From NCBI RefSeq assembly GCF_023707985.1, contig NZ_BRCF01000001.1:617967-681966 (forward strand): a stretch of DNA of 64,000 bases, given 5' to 3'. The notes under the pieces are model-generated. The model was not told the DNA's origin and did no database searches. It worked only from the letters and a program-made list of their open reading frames with translations. The translations under genes and the position numbers were made by a program. This document shows, piece by piece, positions 50,694 through 58,948 of this stretch. The DNA is from Sporosarcina sp. NCCP-2716. Its GTDB lineage: Bacteria; Bacillota; Bacilli; Bacillales_A; Planococcaceae. How positions within the stretch are numbered: position 1 is the first letter of the stretch; every line of letters starts with the position of its first letter.

Positions 50694-51026
50694 CGTCATT
50701 GTCCCGAAATAACGATCGGCGTGCAGGCTGCAGCCCGGGTTGAAAGGGGCGCTGCAGGAAGGGCAGGCGGAAGCGCAGGCGAGGTAATCACTCACCGACA
50801 GCTCATGCCCGCACGCTCCGCAAAGGACCGCTTTCTCAGCAAAACGGGAATGCGGCCACACTTCCGCCTTTCCGCAGCCAAGTTCATCATGGCATTCATA
50901 GCAGGGAAAGTACGTATCGCAACAATGGAATTTGATGGCGATCCGGTCGATTTCAGAATGGTAATGAAGGCAGCGTGTTTCGCTGTCCACCTGAACACCG
51001 ATCACTTCCTGTCCGTGGATATTCAT
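50691..51026 (-). CDS. CHY zinc-finger protein
   Basis: 111 residues from the ATG at 51024-51026 (AAGGGGG upstream). Dense Cys/His pattern: CLHYHSEIDRIAIKFHCC, FPCYECHDE, CGACGHELS and ACPSCSAPFNPGC, the CHY-type fold binding about three zinc ions. Small bacterial CHY proteins are of unknown role; metal storage or a protein-interaction function is possible. Confidence 0.88.
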   Translation of the reverse strand: MNIHGQEVIGVQVDSETRCLHYHSEIDRIAIKFHCCDTYFPCYECHDELGCGKAEVWPHSRFAEKAVLCGACGHELSVSDYLACASACPSCSAPFNPGCSLHADRYFGTMT

Positions 51027-51078
51027 CTTCAGACCCCCTTATACACACAGTATAAAGGTTTTCGTGAATGGGGAGAAG

Positions 51079-51942
51079 TCAGCGGCCGTTCCCTTTTTCC
51101 TCGTCCTTCACGTACTTTCCATGATCCGGTACAGCAAGCTCCTTGAAGTGACGGTCCAGCGTGTCTAGATGCTCGGTCAGCCATGCGCCTTCGGCCGCCT
51201 CGCCGTGGCCGGTCACCGCATAAGCAGGCTTGAGCCCGTTCAGCGTATGGACAGACGATTCGGCGGCTGTCCAGTCCGGTGTCAAATAACGGGGAGGTCC
51301 TGTCAGTTCCTTCTCCTGTGTCATCACTTTGTAGAGCTGGTCCTGACGCACGGTGACGAAGGCATCACCGGCGATCAGCGCCCGGTCAGCGTCCCGGAAG
51401 AAGGAGACATGGCCGGCGGAGTGGCCAGGGGTATGGATCCACCGCCATCCAGGGAGCGGAGGGACGGTTCCGTCTTCAGGGAGACCTTCCAGAAACTCCG
51501 TGATGACGATCGGATCAGTCGGGAAAAGGAACGATAGCTTCGCGAGCATACCGCCTTCCACAGTGACGTCCGGATCGGGATAATTTTCGCTGCCCGTCAA
51601 ATACGGATGCTCCAATGGGTGGGCATAGACCGGCACATGCCATTTCTCCAGAATATCGATGATACCGCCGATATGGTCGAAGTGACCGTGCGTCAGTACG
51701 ATCGCTTCCGGAGGACGGTCCTTGCCGAAACGCTCTTCCGCCTTCTCAATGATCTTGCCGCCCGACTTCGGCATGCCGGCATCGACCAGCACCCACGGAT
51801 TCCCGGGTTCCGGGTTGCCGACGAAAATGACGTTGACGATCTGGTCGGTCAAATAAGCGAGATCCGGCAGCACTTCCACTACATCGCCGCTATTCTTGGA
51901 TGTGACCGGCTGATACCGTTCTGTCGATGAACTTCTTTCCAA
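51079..51942 (-). CDS. MBL-fold metallo-hydrolase
   Basis: 287 residues from a TTG at 51940-51942 with AGGAGGAG upstream. Metallo-beta-lactamase fold with the metal motif His85-x-His87-x-Asp89-His90 (LTHGHFDHIGG), a third His in HTPGHSAGH (about 173), Asp in AGDAFV and His in VTGHGE, so two zinc sites look complete. General thioester, lactone or phosphodiester hydrolase of the YflN-like group; substrate unknown. Monocistronic. Confidence 0.87.
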   Translation of the reverse strand: MERSSSTERYQPVTSKNSGDVVEVLPDLAYLTDQIVNVIFVGNPEPGNPWVLVDAGMPKSGGKIIEKAEERFGKDRPPEAIVLTHGHFDHIGGIIDILEKWHVPVYAHPLEHPYLTGSENYPDPDVTVEGGMLAKLSFLFPTDPIVITEFLEGLPEDGTVPPLPGWRWIHTPGHSAGHVSFFRDADRALIAGDAFVTVRQDQLYKVMTQEKELTGPPRYLTPDWTAAESSVHTLNGLKPAYAVTGHGEAAEGAWLTEHLDTLDRHFKELAVPDHGKYVKDEEKGNGR

Positions 51943-52107
51943 TTCGATCTCCTCCTCAGTAAGTAATATCTATAACAGTTTCCCCTTTTTCCGAAAGAAA
52001 ACTCATCTTTTCTGCAGACAGCCGCTAAAAGAGCGCTCTGTAAGTCGTCGGGGTGCATATTCAGCTGGCATTTGTGGTATACACAAATAAGAAGGAGGGA
52101 TATTTGG

Positions 52108-52530
52108 ATGATGCTAACCCATATTGGTGTTTTTCTGATTGCTGTATCGTTTGCTGTGTTCGCCGTCTATTTATGTATACTGCTCACTCGGATTTCCGGT
52201 CTGATAACGACTGTCGGACATACGGCGAAACAGATGGAAAGCAAAATGGAAAACTCCATCCATGAATTGGAGCTGACCCTCGTGGAAGCACGATCTTCCG
52301 CAGTGGATGTGCAGGTCAAGCTGGATGCGCTGACAAGTTTAGTGGAAACGGTCGAAAACGCAGGCGATACTGCTGAAACAGCAGCTGAAGGGATCAGTGA
52401 TTTGACCGGCCGCTATGCGGACGAACCGGGACTTCCCGGAACAAAACCGTTCGTCGGTGCGATCCACATCGGCGAACTTGCCGCCAGTCTATTCTCGACG
52501 TGGAAGAAAGCGGAGAATGTTACAAAATAA
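52108..52530 (+). CDS. DUF948-type membrane-anchored protein (1 of 4)
   Basis: 140 residues from the ATG at 52108 (AGGAGGG 52093-52099). One N-terminal span (MMLTHIGVFLIAVSFAVFAVYL) and a long helical cytoplasmic or wall-side region rich in amphipathic repeats. YtxG-like DUF948 proteins are general-stress related in Bacillus. First of four related genes within 2.3 kb; 24 bp before the second. Confidence 0.75.
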   Translation: MMLTHIGVFLIAVSFAVFAVYLCILLTRISGLITTVGHTAKQMESKMENSIHELELTLVEARSSAVDVQVKLDALTSLVETVENAGDTAETAAEGISDLTGRYADEPGLPGTKPFVGAIHIGELAASLFSTWKKAENVTK

Positions 52531-52554
52531 TCGAATGTCTCTGGAGGGATGAAG

Positions 52555-53088
52555 ATGAGTTTAACGGGTTTAGGCGTCCTTCTCATCGGCGCCGGATTTC
52601 TAGTGCTCGCTATCTACATAGGGCGCGTGCTGAATGGAATTGCAGGAACGCTCGGCGGAGTTAACAAGACACTCGACCAGCTGCCGGAACAACTGGATGG
52701 TGTGTTGGGGGAGACGGGACAGCTGATCCGTCATTCCAATGACACGCTGGCCGACGTCAATACGAAGCTCGGCAATCTGACACCGCTGTTCCAGGTGGCA
52801 GGGGATCTCGGCAATACGACACGCAATCTGACCGCGTCGCTGCAAAATGTGACCGAGTCGGCGAAACGGAAAGTCGAAGGTGCTGACGAAGCGAAGCGCA
52901 GCAAATCGATCGGTGGCATTTATGGGACAGCGGCCCTCGGGTATTACGCAGTCCGTAAAGGTAAAGCATTGAAACAGCCGGAGAGCTATCCGCGCCCCGG
53001 GACGATGGCGGAGGCAGGTCAAAAACGTTCCGCTGATATCGACCGGATGAAAGCCCAGGCGGCCGCAGCTGTGAATGAAAAAAAATAA
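52555..53088 (+). CDS. DUF948-type membrane-anchored protein (2 of 4)
   Basis: 177 residues from the ATG at 52555; an ATG at 52549 touches GGAGGG. N-terminal span GLGVLLIGAGFLVLAIYIGR, then LGGVNKTLDQLPEQLDGVL and a phasin-like run of polar heptads (NTTRNLTASLQNVTESAK), ending in a basic Ala/Lys tail. The block TPLFQVAGDLGN is shared with gene 3 (TPLFQIVGDTGE), showing common ancestry across the array. Confidence 0.85.
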   Translation: MSLTGLGVLLIGAGFLVLAIYIGRVLNGIAGTLGGVNKTLDQLPEQLDGVLGETGQLIRHSNDTLADVNTKLGNLTPLFQVAGDLGNTTRNLTASLQNVTESAKRKVEGADEAKRSKSIGGIYGTAALGYYAVRKGKALKQPESYPRPGTMAEAGQKRSADIDRMKAQAAAAVNEKK

Positions 53089-53099
53089 TGGACAGGAAG

Positions 53100-53125
53100 A
53101 GCACTGGCGGCTGCCAGTGCTTTTT
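53100..53125 (+). terminator. terminator of DUF948 genes 1-2
   Basis: AGCACTGGC (53100-53108) with GCCAGTGCT (53113-53121), then T4. Confidence 0.85.
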
Positions 53126-53169
53126 GTTTGCGGTCGGCTGGGGGGAGAGGGTTTTAGAGGGGAGGTGGT

Positions 53170-53345
53170 ATGGTTTATGAGCGGTATTCAGGATTTATGA
53201 GCGGTATTCTCGTTTTATGAGCGCTTTTCCGGGTTTATGAGCGGTTTCTGGATTTTATGAGCGATATACGTGATTTATGAGCGTTTTCCACGATTTATGA
53301 GCGTTTTCCGTAATTTATGAGCACACGTCAGTATGTATGACCCCA
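53170..53345. repeat. 20-bp-period tandem repeat array 2 (8-9 units)
   Basis: TTTATGAGCG cores with tgagcg at 53178, 53198, 53218, 53238, 53258, 53278, 53298, then degenerate units at 53318 (tgagca) and 53338 (tgaccc). Period exactly 20 bp throughout. Variable halves include GTATTCAGGA, GTATTCTCGT, CTTTTCCGGG and GTTTTCCACGA. It fills the gap between the two inward-ending terminators of the DUF948 genes and is clearly homologous to array 1 at 39022-39311, 14 kb away. Confidence 0.9.
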
Positions 53346-53384
53346 CCCGTCTACACAGCGACCCTCCACCCGCCAAAACCATAC

Positions 53385-53411
53385 AAAAAAGCCAGCGCAT
53401 GCGGCGCTGGC
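53385..53411 (-). terminator. terminator of DUF948 genes 3-4
   Basis: GCCAGCGC (53391-53398) with GCGCTGGC (53404-53411); A6 at 53385-53390 is the U run on the minus strand. Confidence 0.85.
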
Positions 53412-53422
53412 GGGCACATCTG

Positions 53423-53869
53423 TTATTTGTTCAGGACATCTGCCTTCACTTTGATTTCCTTTTTGTTCTGCTGGAGATAGAACAGGAACGAAAGCAGGCC
53501 GTACAGACCTTGGTACCGTTCACGGCGGGAAAGTCCCGACGCTTCTGTTGTGCGTGTCTTCAAGTTAGCTGATTTCTCAAGTGCAGAGTGGGTGAGCGAG
53601 CGGGCCGCTTCCCCTGTATCTCCGACAATCTGGAAAAGCGGTGTGATTTCATTCACCTGCTGGTTCACATTGCCGATCGTTTCGTTGCTCGTGTTCAGTA
53701 CCAGCTGGGCTTGACCGGTGACACTTTCGACTGTATGCGGCAGCTTGGCTGTCGTCTGTTTCAAGTTCTCTGTCACATCTCCTAGATTTTTCAGCGGTTT
53801 GATGAGGATCACGACCAATACTGCAAAGGCGATCCCGATGATCAACACGCCAATTCCCATCCAATCCAT
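53423..53869 (-). CDS. DUF948-type membrane-anchored protein (3 of 4)
   Basis: 148 residues from the ATG at 53867-53869 (GAGGTG at 53876-53881; the ATG at 53873 is too close). N-terminal span MGIGVLIIGIAFAVLVVILI, then LKQTTAKLPHTVESVTGQAQ and TPLFQIVGDTGEAARSLTHS, and a short Lys-rich end. Similar to gene 2 in layout. Lies 13 bp downstream of gene 4, same operon. Confidence 0.85.
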   Translation of the reverse strand: MDWMGIGVLIIGIAFAVLVVILIKPLKNLGDVTENLKQTTAKLPHTVESVTGQAQLVLNTSNETIGNVNQQVNEITPLFQIVGDTGEAARSLTHSALEKSANLKTRTTEASGLSRRERYQGLYGLLSFLFYLQQNKKEIKVKADVLNK

Positions 53870-53882
53870 CTGCATCACCTCA

Positions 53883-54407
53883 TTAGTTTGTTTTGCGTTT
53901 CGGTTCAGGGAGCCGTTTCTGCGGCGCCGGCAGCAGTTCGACCTGCTGCTGATTTCTGCGTGACTTCGGAGTACTGAAATCAAAGTCCGTCTGTTTCGCT
54001 CTTTCCCGCTTCGCACGGTAGAAGATGCTCGCTGCAATTCCGGTTACGGTGTTCGCTTTCTGCATCAGATCCTTGTATTTCGGATCCGGATTGCCGATCT
54101 GATCTGCGAGTGCCTGGAAGGAACGGTTCAAGTGATTCGTCGATTCTTCCAGTTTCTCAGCGGTCTTGGCTACGCTGTTCAATGATTGCAGTTTGCGTTC
54201 AGCATCTTCGGTGATGCGGTTCGTGCTGGCGAGCAGCTCATTTGCCTGGCTGGTCACGCCATTCAGTCTGCTTTGCAGATCCTTGATGGACTCCGCAACC
54301 TCATCTTTCGTCTTGTTGACGCTTTTCACAGCTTTGATGACAAAAATTGCGATGAGGAGCAGTGATAATGCCGCGATTGCTGCGCTGGCATATAGCAGTA
54401 TTTCCAT
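53883..54407 (-). CDS. DUF948-type membrane-anchored protein (4 of 4)
   Basis: 174 residues from the ATG at 54405-54407 with GGAGTGG upstream. N-terminal span (LLYASAAIAALSLLLIAIFV), a long helical part with SIKDLQSRLNGVTSQANELL and NHLNRSFQALADQIGNPD, and a basic Pro/Gln-rich tail. First gene of the minus-strand pair. The four DUF948 genes probably form alternative or mixed membrane-associated coiled-coil assemblies; role unproven. Confidence 0.83.
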   Translation of the reverse strand: MEILLYASAAIAALSLLLIAIFVIKAVKSVNKTKDEVAESIKDLQSRLNGVTSQANELLASTNRITEDAERKLQSLNSVAKTAEKLEESTNHLNRSFQALADQIGNPDPKYKDLMQKANTVTGIAASIFYRAKRERAKQTDFDFSTPKSRRNQQQVELLPAPQKRLPEPKRKTN

Positions 54408-54506
54408 TCCACAACCCACTCCATTCTGACTGTCGTCTTCTAATTACCCTGCTTACCTAGTTGTACCACTATTCCATTGTGCATAAACACTTCAGCGCAT
54501 GCAAGT

Positions 54507-54851
54507 TCAACGGTAGAAGAACCCCATAGCGACAAGCATGCAGAGCAGGATCGGGATGCCCGTCAGGAAGAGGAGGCGCGGACTTGCCGAGAACACCTCG
54601 GATGGTTTCCTCATTGTCTCCATCTCTTCCTTCATATGACGGCGGGACAAGACTTTTCGCATACTGCTCGTGAAAAAATCAAATGATCCTGTCCGGAAGA
54701 TGTAGATAAAACCTCCTGCAAGCAGCAGCAGACCGCCTATATAGAATGAGATATTAATATAGGAGAGGAGTGAAAGACCGCCTTTTGACAGAAAAGACAG
54801 AATGAAAATAATAAGCTGTCCGATTAAAAAAAACAATGTGATTTTTTTCAA
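54507..54851 (-). CDS. DUF3899-like membrane protein
   Basis: 114 residues from a TTG at 54849-54851 (GAGG eight bases upstream). Three hydrophobic stretches: TLFFLIGQLIIFILSFL, SFYIGGLLLLAGGFIYIF and LLFLTGIPILLCMLVAMGFF, with a charged cytoplasmic loop between spans 2 and 3 (FDFFTSSMRKVLSRRHM). This fits the DUF3899 family. Function unknown. Confidence 0.78.
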   Translation of the reverse strand: MKKITLFFLIGQLIIFILSFLSKGGLSLLSYINISFYIGGLLLLAGGFIYIFRTGSFDFFTSSMRKVLSRRHMKEEMETMRKPSEVFSASPRLLFLTGIPILLCMLVAMGFFYR

Positions 54852-55019
54852 AGTTCTAACCTCAATTTCGTATATCGTAATAATTCATTATATATCATAC
54901 AGTAGATTATTCGTTTAGACAAAGCAAAAAGTACCGAGAAACCGCTTACCGACACAATTCTACAACTATTCGAATTCGTTGTTTGGTTATGCCAAGTAAA
55001 ATTTTTTGTAAAAAACACT

Positions 55020-55047
55020 TTGACTTAAGAGAATTTGATTGTATAAT
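55020..55047 (+). promoter_or_regulatory. promoter of the opp operon
   Basis: TTGACT (55020-55025), 16-bp spacer, perfect TATAAT (55042-55047), in an AT-rich region. Confidence 0.8.
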
Positions 55048-55093
55048 GAAATAGTGTTAATTCTTCAGACAATTATAAAAAGGGGGAATGACC

Positions 55094-56818
55094 TTGAAGA
55101 ACACAAAGTGGCTGTTACTAATGGCAATGACATTAGTACTAAGCATCTTCCTTGCTGCATGTGGCGGCTCGGATAAAAAAGAAGAAGGTTCAAAAGATGA
55201 CGGCAACAAAGATGAAGGTTCGGCAACTGAAACACCGAAGAAAGAAGACGGCGAGCCGGATGCTGAGCAGATTCTGAATCTGGATGAATTGGCAGCTATC
55301 CCATCTGTTGACTCGGCAATTGTCGAAGATGCAGTCGGATTCAACGTTTTGAACAACGTGAATGAAGGGCTGTACCGCCTCAACGCAGAGAACATTGCTG
55401 AACCGGCAATGGCTGCTGAAGAAGCGGTAGTTAGCGAAGACGGCTTGACTTACACGTTCAAGCTCCGTGATGCTAAATGGTCTGATGGCTCTGCAGTCAC
55501 AGCAGACGACTTTGTGTTCGCATGGCAGCGCGCAATCGATCCTGACACTGGATCTCCTTACGGTCCGTTCATGATGTCCGGATCTGTCAAGAATGCAACA
55601 GCGATCAGTGAAGGCAAAATGGACAAGAAAGAACTCGGTATCGTAGCAAAAGACGAGAAGACAATCGAAGTAACACTCGAGCGTCCGGTTCCTTACTTCC
55701 TGTCACTTATGTCCTTCGGAACGTTCTACCCGCAAAAAGAAGAGTTCGTCACTGAAAAAGGCGACGCTTATGCAACAAACTCTGAAAACCTCCTCTATAA
55801 CGGACCATTCGTCTTAACTGAATGGGATGGCACAGGAGACAGCTGGGTTTATAAGAAAAACGACAACTACTGGGATGCAGAAAATGTCAAGCTTACTCAG
55901 ATCAACGTCAACGTTGTTAAAGACCCAGCAACAGGTGTGAAATTGTACGAAGATGGTAAATTGGACCGGGCAGCTCTTACCGGCGACCTGGCGATGCAAT
56001 ACCAAGACGACCCAGAAGTGGTGAAGCAGCCCGACACGGCAGTTTACTATTTCAAATTCAACCAGCTTAAGGGTGGAAAAGAAACACCACTCGCAAACGT
56101 GAACATCCGGAAAGCGATTGCAAAGTCGTTCCAAAAAGAAGACCTTGCAGATGTAGTATTGGCTAACGGTTCTTTGCCGGCTTACTACCTTGTGCCAAAA
56201 GATTTCGCTTATGACGAAAACAAAAAAGACTTCCGTGAACTTAGCGGAAACCACCTTGAGTACAACGTCGACGAAGCGAAAGACCTTTGGAAAAAAGGTC
56301 TGGATGAACTCGGTGTGGACAGCCTGGAGCTTGAAATCCTCGGCGGAGACACAGAAACATCGAAAAAGATGGATGAGTACTTCAAGTCCCAGCTTGAAAC
56401 GAACCTCGAAGGGTTGACAATCAAGCTGAAAGAAGTACCTTTCGCAGTACGTCTCGAGCTTGACAGTGCACAAGACTACGACATCCAAGTTTCCGGATGG
56501 GGCCCTGACTTCCAGGATCCGATTTCCTTCCTGGACCTGTTCGTAACTGATGGTACGAACAACTTGATGTCTTATTCGAACAAAGAGTATGACCAGCTGA
56601 TCGCTGACTCGAAAGGCGACCTTGCATTGAAGCCGGAAGAGCGCTATGAAGCATTCGCAAAAGCTGAAAAGATCCTTCTCGATGATGAAGCTGCAATCGC
56701 ACCGATTTATCAAAAAGGTGAAATCTTCCTTGAAAAGCCTTACTTCAAAGGCCTTGCCAGCCACCCGTTCGGTGCTGACTACAGCTTCAAGTGGGCTTAC
56801 ATTTCAGGGAAAGAGTAA
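55094..56818 (+). CDS. oppA: oligopeptide ABC transporter substrate-binding lipoprotein
   Basis: 574 residues from a TTG at 55094; an ATG at 55088 is one base from AAAGGGGG. Signal peptide with lipobox LAAC, acidic linker, then the SBP_bac_5 fold with WSDGSAVTADDFVFAWQRA and VQVSGWGPDFQDP-like QVSGWGPDFQDPISFLDLFV stretches. Captures extracellular peptides for the permease encoded downstream; in Bacilli Opp also imports signalling peptides. Codon use is A/T-richer than neighbours, as for a highly expressed gene. A strong terminator separates it from oppB. Confidence 0.93.
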   Translation: MKNTKWLLLMAMTLVLSIFLAACGGSDKKEEGSKDDGNKDEGSATETPKKEDGEPDAEQILNLDELAAIPSVDSAIVEDAVGFNVLNNVNEGLYRLNAENIAEPAMAAEEAVVSEDGLTYTFKLRDAKWSDGSAVTADDFVFAWQRAIDPDTGSPYGPFMMSGSVKNATAISEGKMDKKELGIVAKDEKTIEVTLERPVPYFLSLMSFGTFYPQKEEFVTEKGDAYATNSENLLYNGPFVLTEWDGTGDSWVYKKNDNYWDAENVKLTQINVNVVKDPATGVKLYEDGKLDRAALTGDLAMQYQDDPEVVKQPDTAVYYFKFNQLKGGKETPLANVNIRKAIAKSFQKEDLADVVLANGSLPAYYLVPKDFAYDENKKDFRELSGNHLEYNVDEAKDLWKKGLDELGVDSLELEILGGDTETSKKMDEYFKSQLETNLEGLTIKLKEVPFAVRLELDSAQDYDIQVSGWGPDFQDPISFLDLFVTDGTNNLMSYSNKEYDQLIADSKGDLALKPEERYEAFAKAEKILLDDEAAIAPIYQKGEIFLEKPYFKGLASHPFGADYSFKWAYISGKE

Positions 56819-56838
56819 TCGATCGCAACTGAATAACC

Positions 56839-56877
56839 GAGAGTATATGGCGGCAGTCCGCCATATACTCTCTTTTT
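56839..56877 (+). terminator. terminator between oppA and oppB
   Basis: GAGAGTATATGGCGG (56839-56853) with its perfect complement 56858-56872, loop CAGT, T5. Partial read-through would make the receptor more abundant than the channel. Confidence 0.85.
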
Positions 56878-56903
56878 AATAACAACGAGTATTGCGAATG
56901 TTA

Positions 56904-56917
56904 TGTAAGTGCTTTCA
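56904..56917 (+). promoter_or_regulatory. near-consensus cre between oppA and oppB
   Basis: TGTAAGTGCTTTCA agrees with TGWAANCGNTNWCA except T for the central C. Confidence 0.45.
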
Positions 56918-56980
56918 ATTCGAAAACAACTCGTGATGAACGGGTTAACATAAAGCGGTACATAGATCTGGAGGTGCACT

Positions 56981-57913
56981 ATGGTTAAATATATTGGTAA
57001 ACGTATCATTTACATGTTCATCACAATGTTCCTCATTGCGACTGCAACTTTTTTTCTAATGCAAACATTGCCGGGTTCGCCGATTGCGTCATATAGCAAA
57101 CTGAATGACACGCAGAAAGCGATTGTCGAAAAGAAATACGGAATTGACAAACCGACACCGGTGCAATACGCCATTTACATGAAAAACCTGGCGAAAGGGG
57201 ATTTGGGTACGTCATTTGCCTTTAAAGGCAAAAGCGTCAATGATTTGCTCGCCTCACGAATCAAGCCGTCCTTCATCCTCGGTGCGCAGGCGATGGTGTT
57301 TGGGACAATTATCGGAATTCTGCTCGGGATGCTTGCTGCTCTCAGGCAGAACACCTTCTGGGATTATGGCAGTACGTTCCTAGCCATACTAGGAACCTCC
57401 ATACCTTCTTTCGTATTTGCGGCACTTTTACAGTACTATGTCGCGTCCCAGTGGCATTTGCTCCCGGTCGGACTCTGGAATGACGGTTGGAAGTCCAGTA
57501 TCCTTCCTTCACTCGCACTCGCGATGGGACCGCTTGCACTTTCTGCCCGATTCATCCGTACGGAGATGATCGAAGTGATGAGTTCGGATTATATTACGCT
57601 TGCGAAAGCAAAAGGCGCTAATAAGTTCGAAATCGCCTTCAAGCACGCGTTCCGGAATGCACTCATCCCACTCGTCACCGTTCTCGGTCCGGTTGCCGCA
57701 GGTCTCGTCACCGGATCGCTCGTTGTTGAAAAGATTTTCGCGATTCCTGGTATCGGGGAACAGTTCGTTTCTTCCATCATGGTAAACGACTTTGCAACAA
57801 TCATGGGAACGACGTTGTTCTTCTCGGCATTTCTTATTGTCGTCATTTTCATTGTGGATATATTATACGGTGTTATTGATCCGCGTATCCGCTTGGCTGG
57901 AGGGAAATCATAA
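56981..57913 (+). CDS. oppB: oligopeptide ABC permease, OppB
   Basis: 310 residues, ATG at 56981 with GGAGGTG. Six-span permease with the N-terminal TRAP-like segment of the family and the ATPase-coupling loop SSDYITLAKAKGANKFEIAF. GSLVVEKIFAIPGIGEQFV is typical of OppB/DppB. Forms the channel with OppC; stop and next start overlap (TAATG). Confidence 0.94.
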   Translation: MVKYIGKRIIYMFITMFLIATATFFLMQTLPGSPIASYSKLNDTQKAIVEKKYGIDKPTPVQYAIYMKNLAKGDLGTSFAFKGKSVNDLLASRIKPSFILGAQAMVFGTIIGILLGMLAALRQNTFWDYGSTFLAILGTSIPSFVFAALLQYYVASQWHLLPVGLWNDGWKSSILPSLALAMGPLALSARFIRTEMIEVMSSDYITLAKAKGANKFEIAFKHAFRNALIPLVTVLGPVAAGLVTGSLVVEKIFAIPGIGEQFVSSIMVNDFATIMGTTLFFSAFLIVVIFIVDILYGVIDPRIRLAGGKS

Positions 57914-58932
57914 TGCAAAAAGATTACGAACAGCTGCCTCAAGACAAATTCAAGCGCATCACGCTGAACAGTGACCACGCCGAGCGAATTGCAAAACCGA
58001 GTCTGAGTTTCTGGCAGGATGCCTGGCTGCGTCTCCGCAAAAACAAAGGGGCTGTCGTCAGCTTGGTCGTCCTCGTGCTGATGATCATCCTGGCACTCGT
58101 CGGTCCTCATCTGAATGGCCATGATGGCACGACACAAAATCTGCGTCATGCGAACCTGCCTCCTAAAATGCAGGGGATCGAAAACCTCGGTGTCATGGAC
58201 GGTGTCGGGAACCTCGGCGGCAAGAAAATCGATCTGTACGAAATGAAGAAAGTCGATGAATACTACTGGTTCGGAACAGACGGCCTCGGCCGGGATCTAT
58301 TCACCCGCCTTTGGCAGGGTACTCAGATCTCGCTTCTGATTGCGTTTGTCGCAGCGATGATCGATCTGGTGATCGGTGTCATCTATGGCGGGGTCTCCGG
58401 ATACTTCGGCGGCCGGACGGATGATATCATGCAGCGGATCGTAGAAATTCTGATCGGAATCCCTACGCTCATCGTCGTCATCCTCATGCTGATGATCATG
58501 GAGCCGGGAATCAAAGCGATCATTATTGCAATTTCCATTACCGGCTGGATCGGGATGTCACGGATCGTACGAGCACAAATCTTGAAATTTAAAAACCAGG
58601 AGTTTGTACTGGCTGCCCGGACACTCGGAACGAATGATAAAAAGATTATGTCGAAGCACCTCATGCCAAACGTGCTCGGTATTATCATCATCAATACGAT
58701 GTTTACGATTCCGAATGCGATTTTCTTTGAAGCTTTCTTGAGTTTCATCGGAATTGGGCTTCAACCGCCAAATGCCTCTCTTGGTACGCTAATCAATGAT
58801 GGTTACAAAGTGATGGAACACCAGCCGTACGTCCTGCTGTTCCCCGCAATTGTAATCAGTGTTCTCATGATTGCCTTCAACCTGATCGGTGACGGCTTGC
58901 GTGATGCACTCGATCCGAAGATGAAAGACTGA
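57913..58932 (+). CDS. oppC: oligopeptide ABC permease, OppC
   Basis: 339 residues, ATG inside the oppB stop (TAATG). Long N-terminal cytoplasmic and first-span region, then DGLGRDLFTRLWQGTQISLL and the coupling loop FVLAARTLGTNDKKIMSKH, diagnostic of OppC/DppC. GDGLRDALDPKMKD closes the protein. Works with OppB as the heterodimeric channel. Confidence 0.94.
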   Translation: MQKDYEQLPQDKFKRITLNSDHAERIAKPSLSFWQDAWLRLRKNKGAVVSLVVLVLMIILALVGPHLNGHDGTTQNLRHANLPPKMQGIENLGVMDGVGNLGGKKIDLYEMKKVDEYYWFGTDGLGRDLFTRLWQGTQISLLIAFVAAMIDLVIGVIYGGVSGYFGGRTDDIMQRIVEILIGIPTLIVVILMLMIMEPGIKAIIIAISITGWIGMSRIVRAQILKFKNQEFVLAARTLGTNDKKIMSKHLMPNVLGIIIINTMFTIPNAIFFEAFLSFIGIGLQPPNASLGTLINDGYKVMEHQPYVLLFPAIVISVLMIAFNLIGDGLRDALDPKMKD

Positions 58933-58948
58933 TAAGGAGGAAAGCGGT

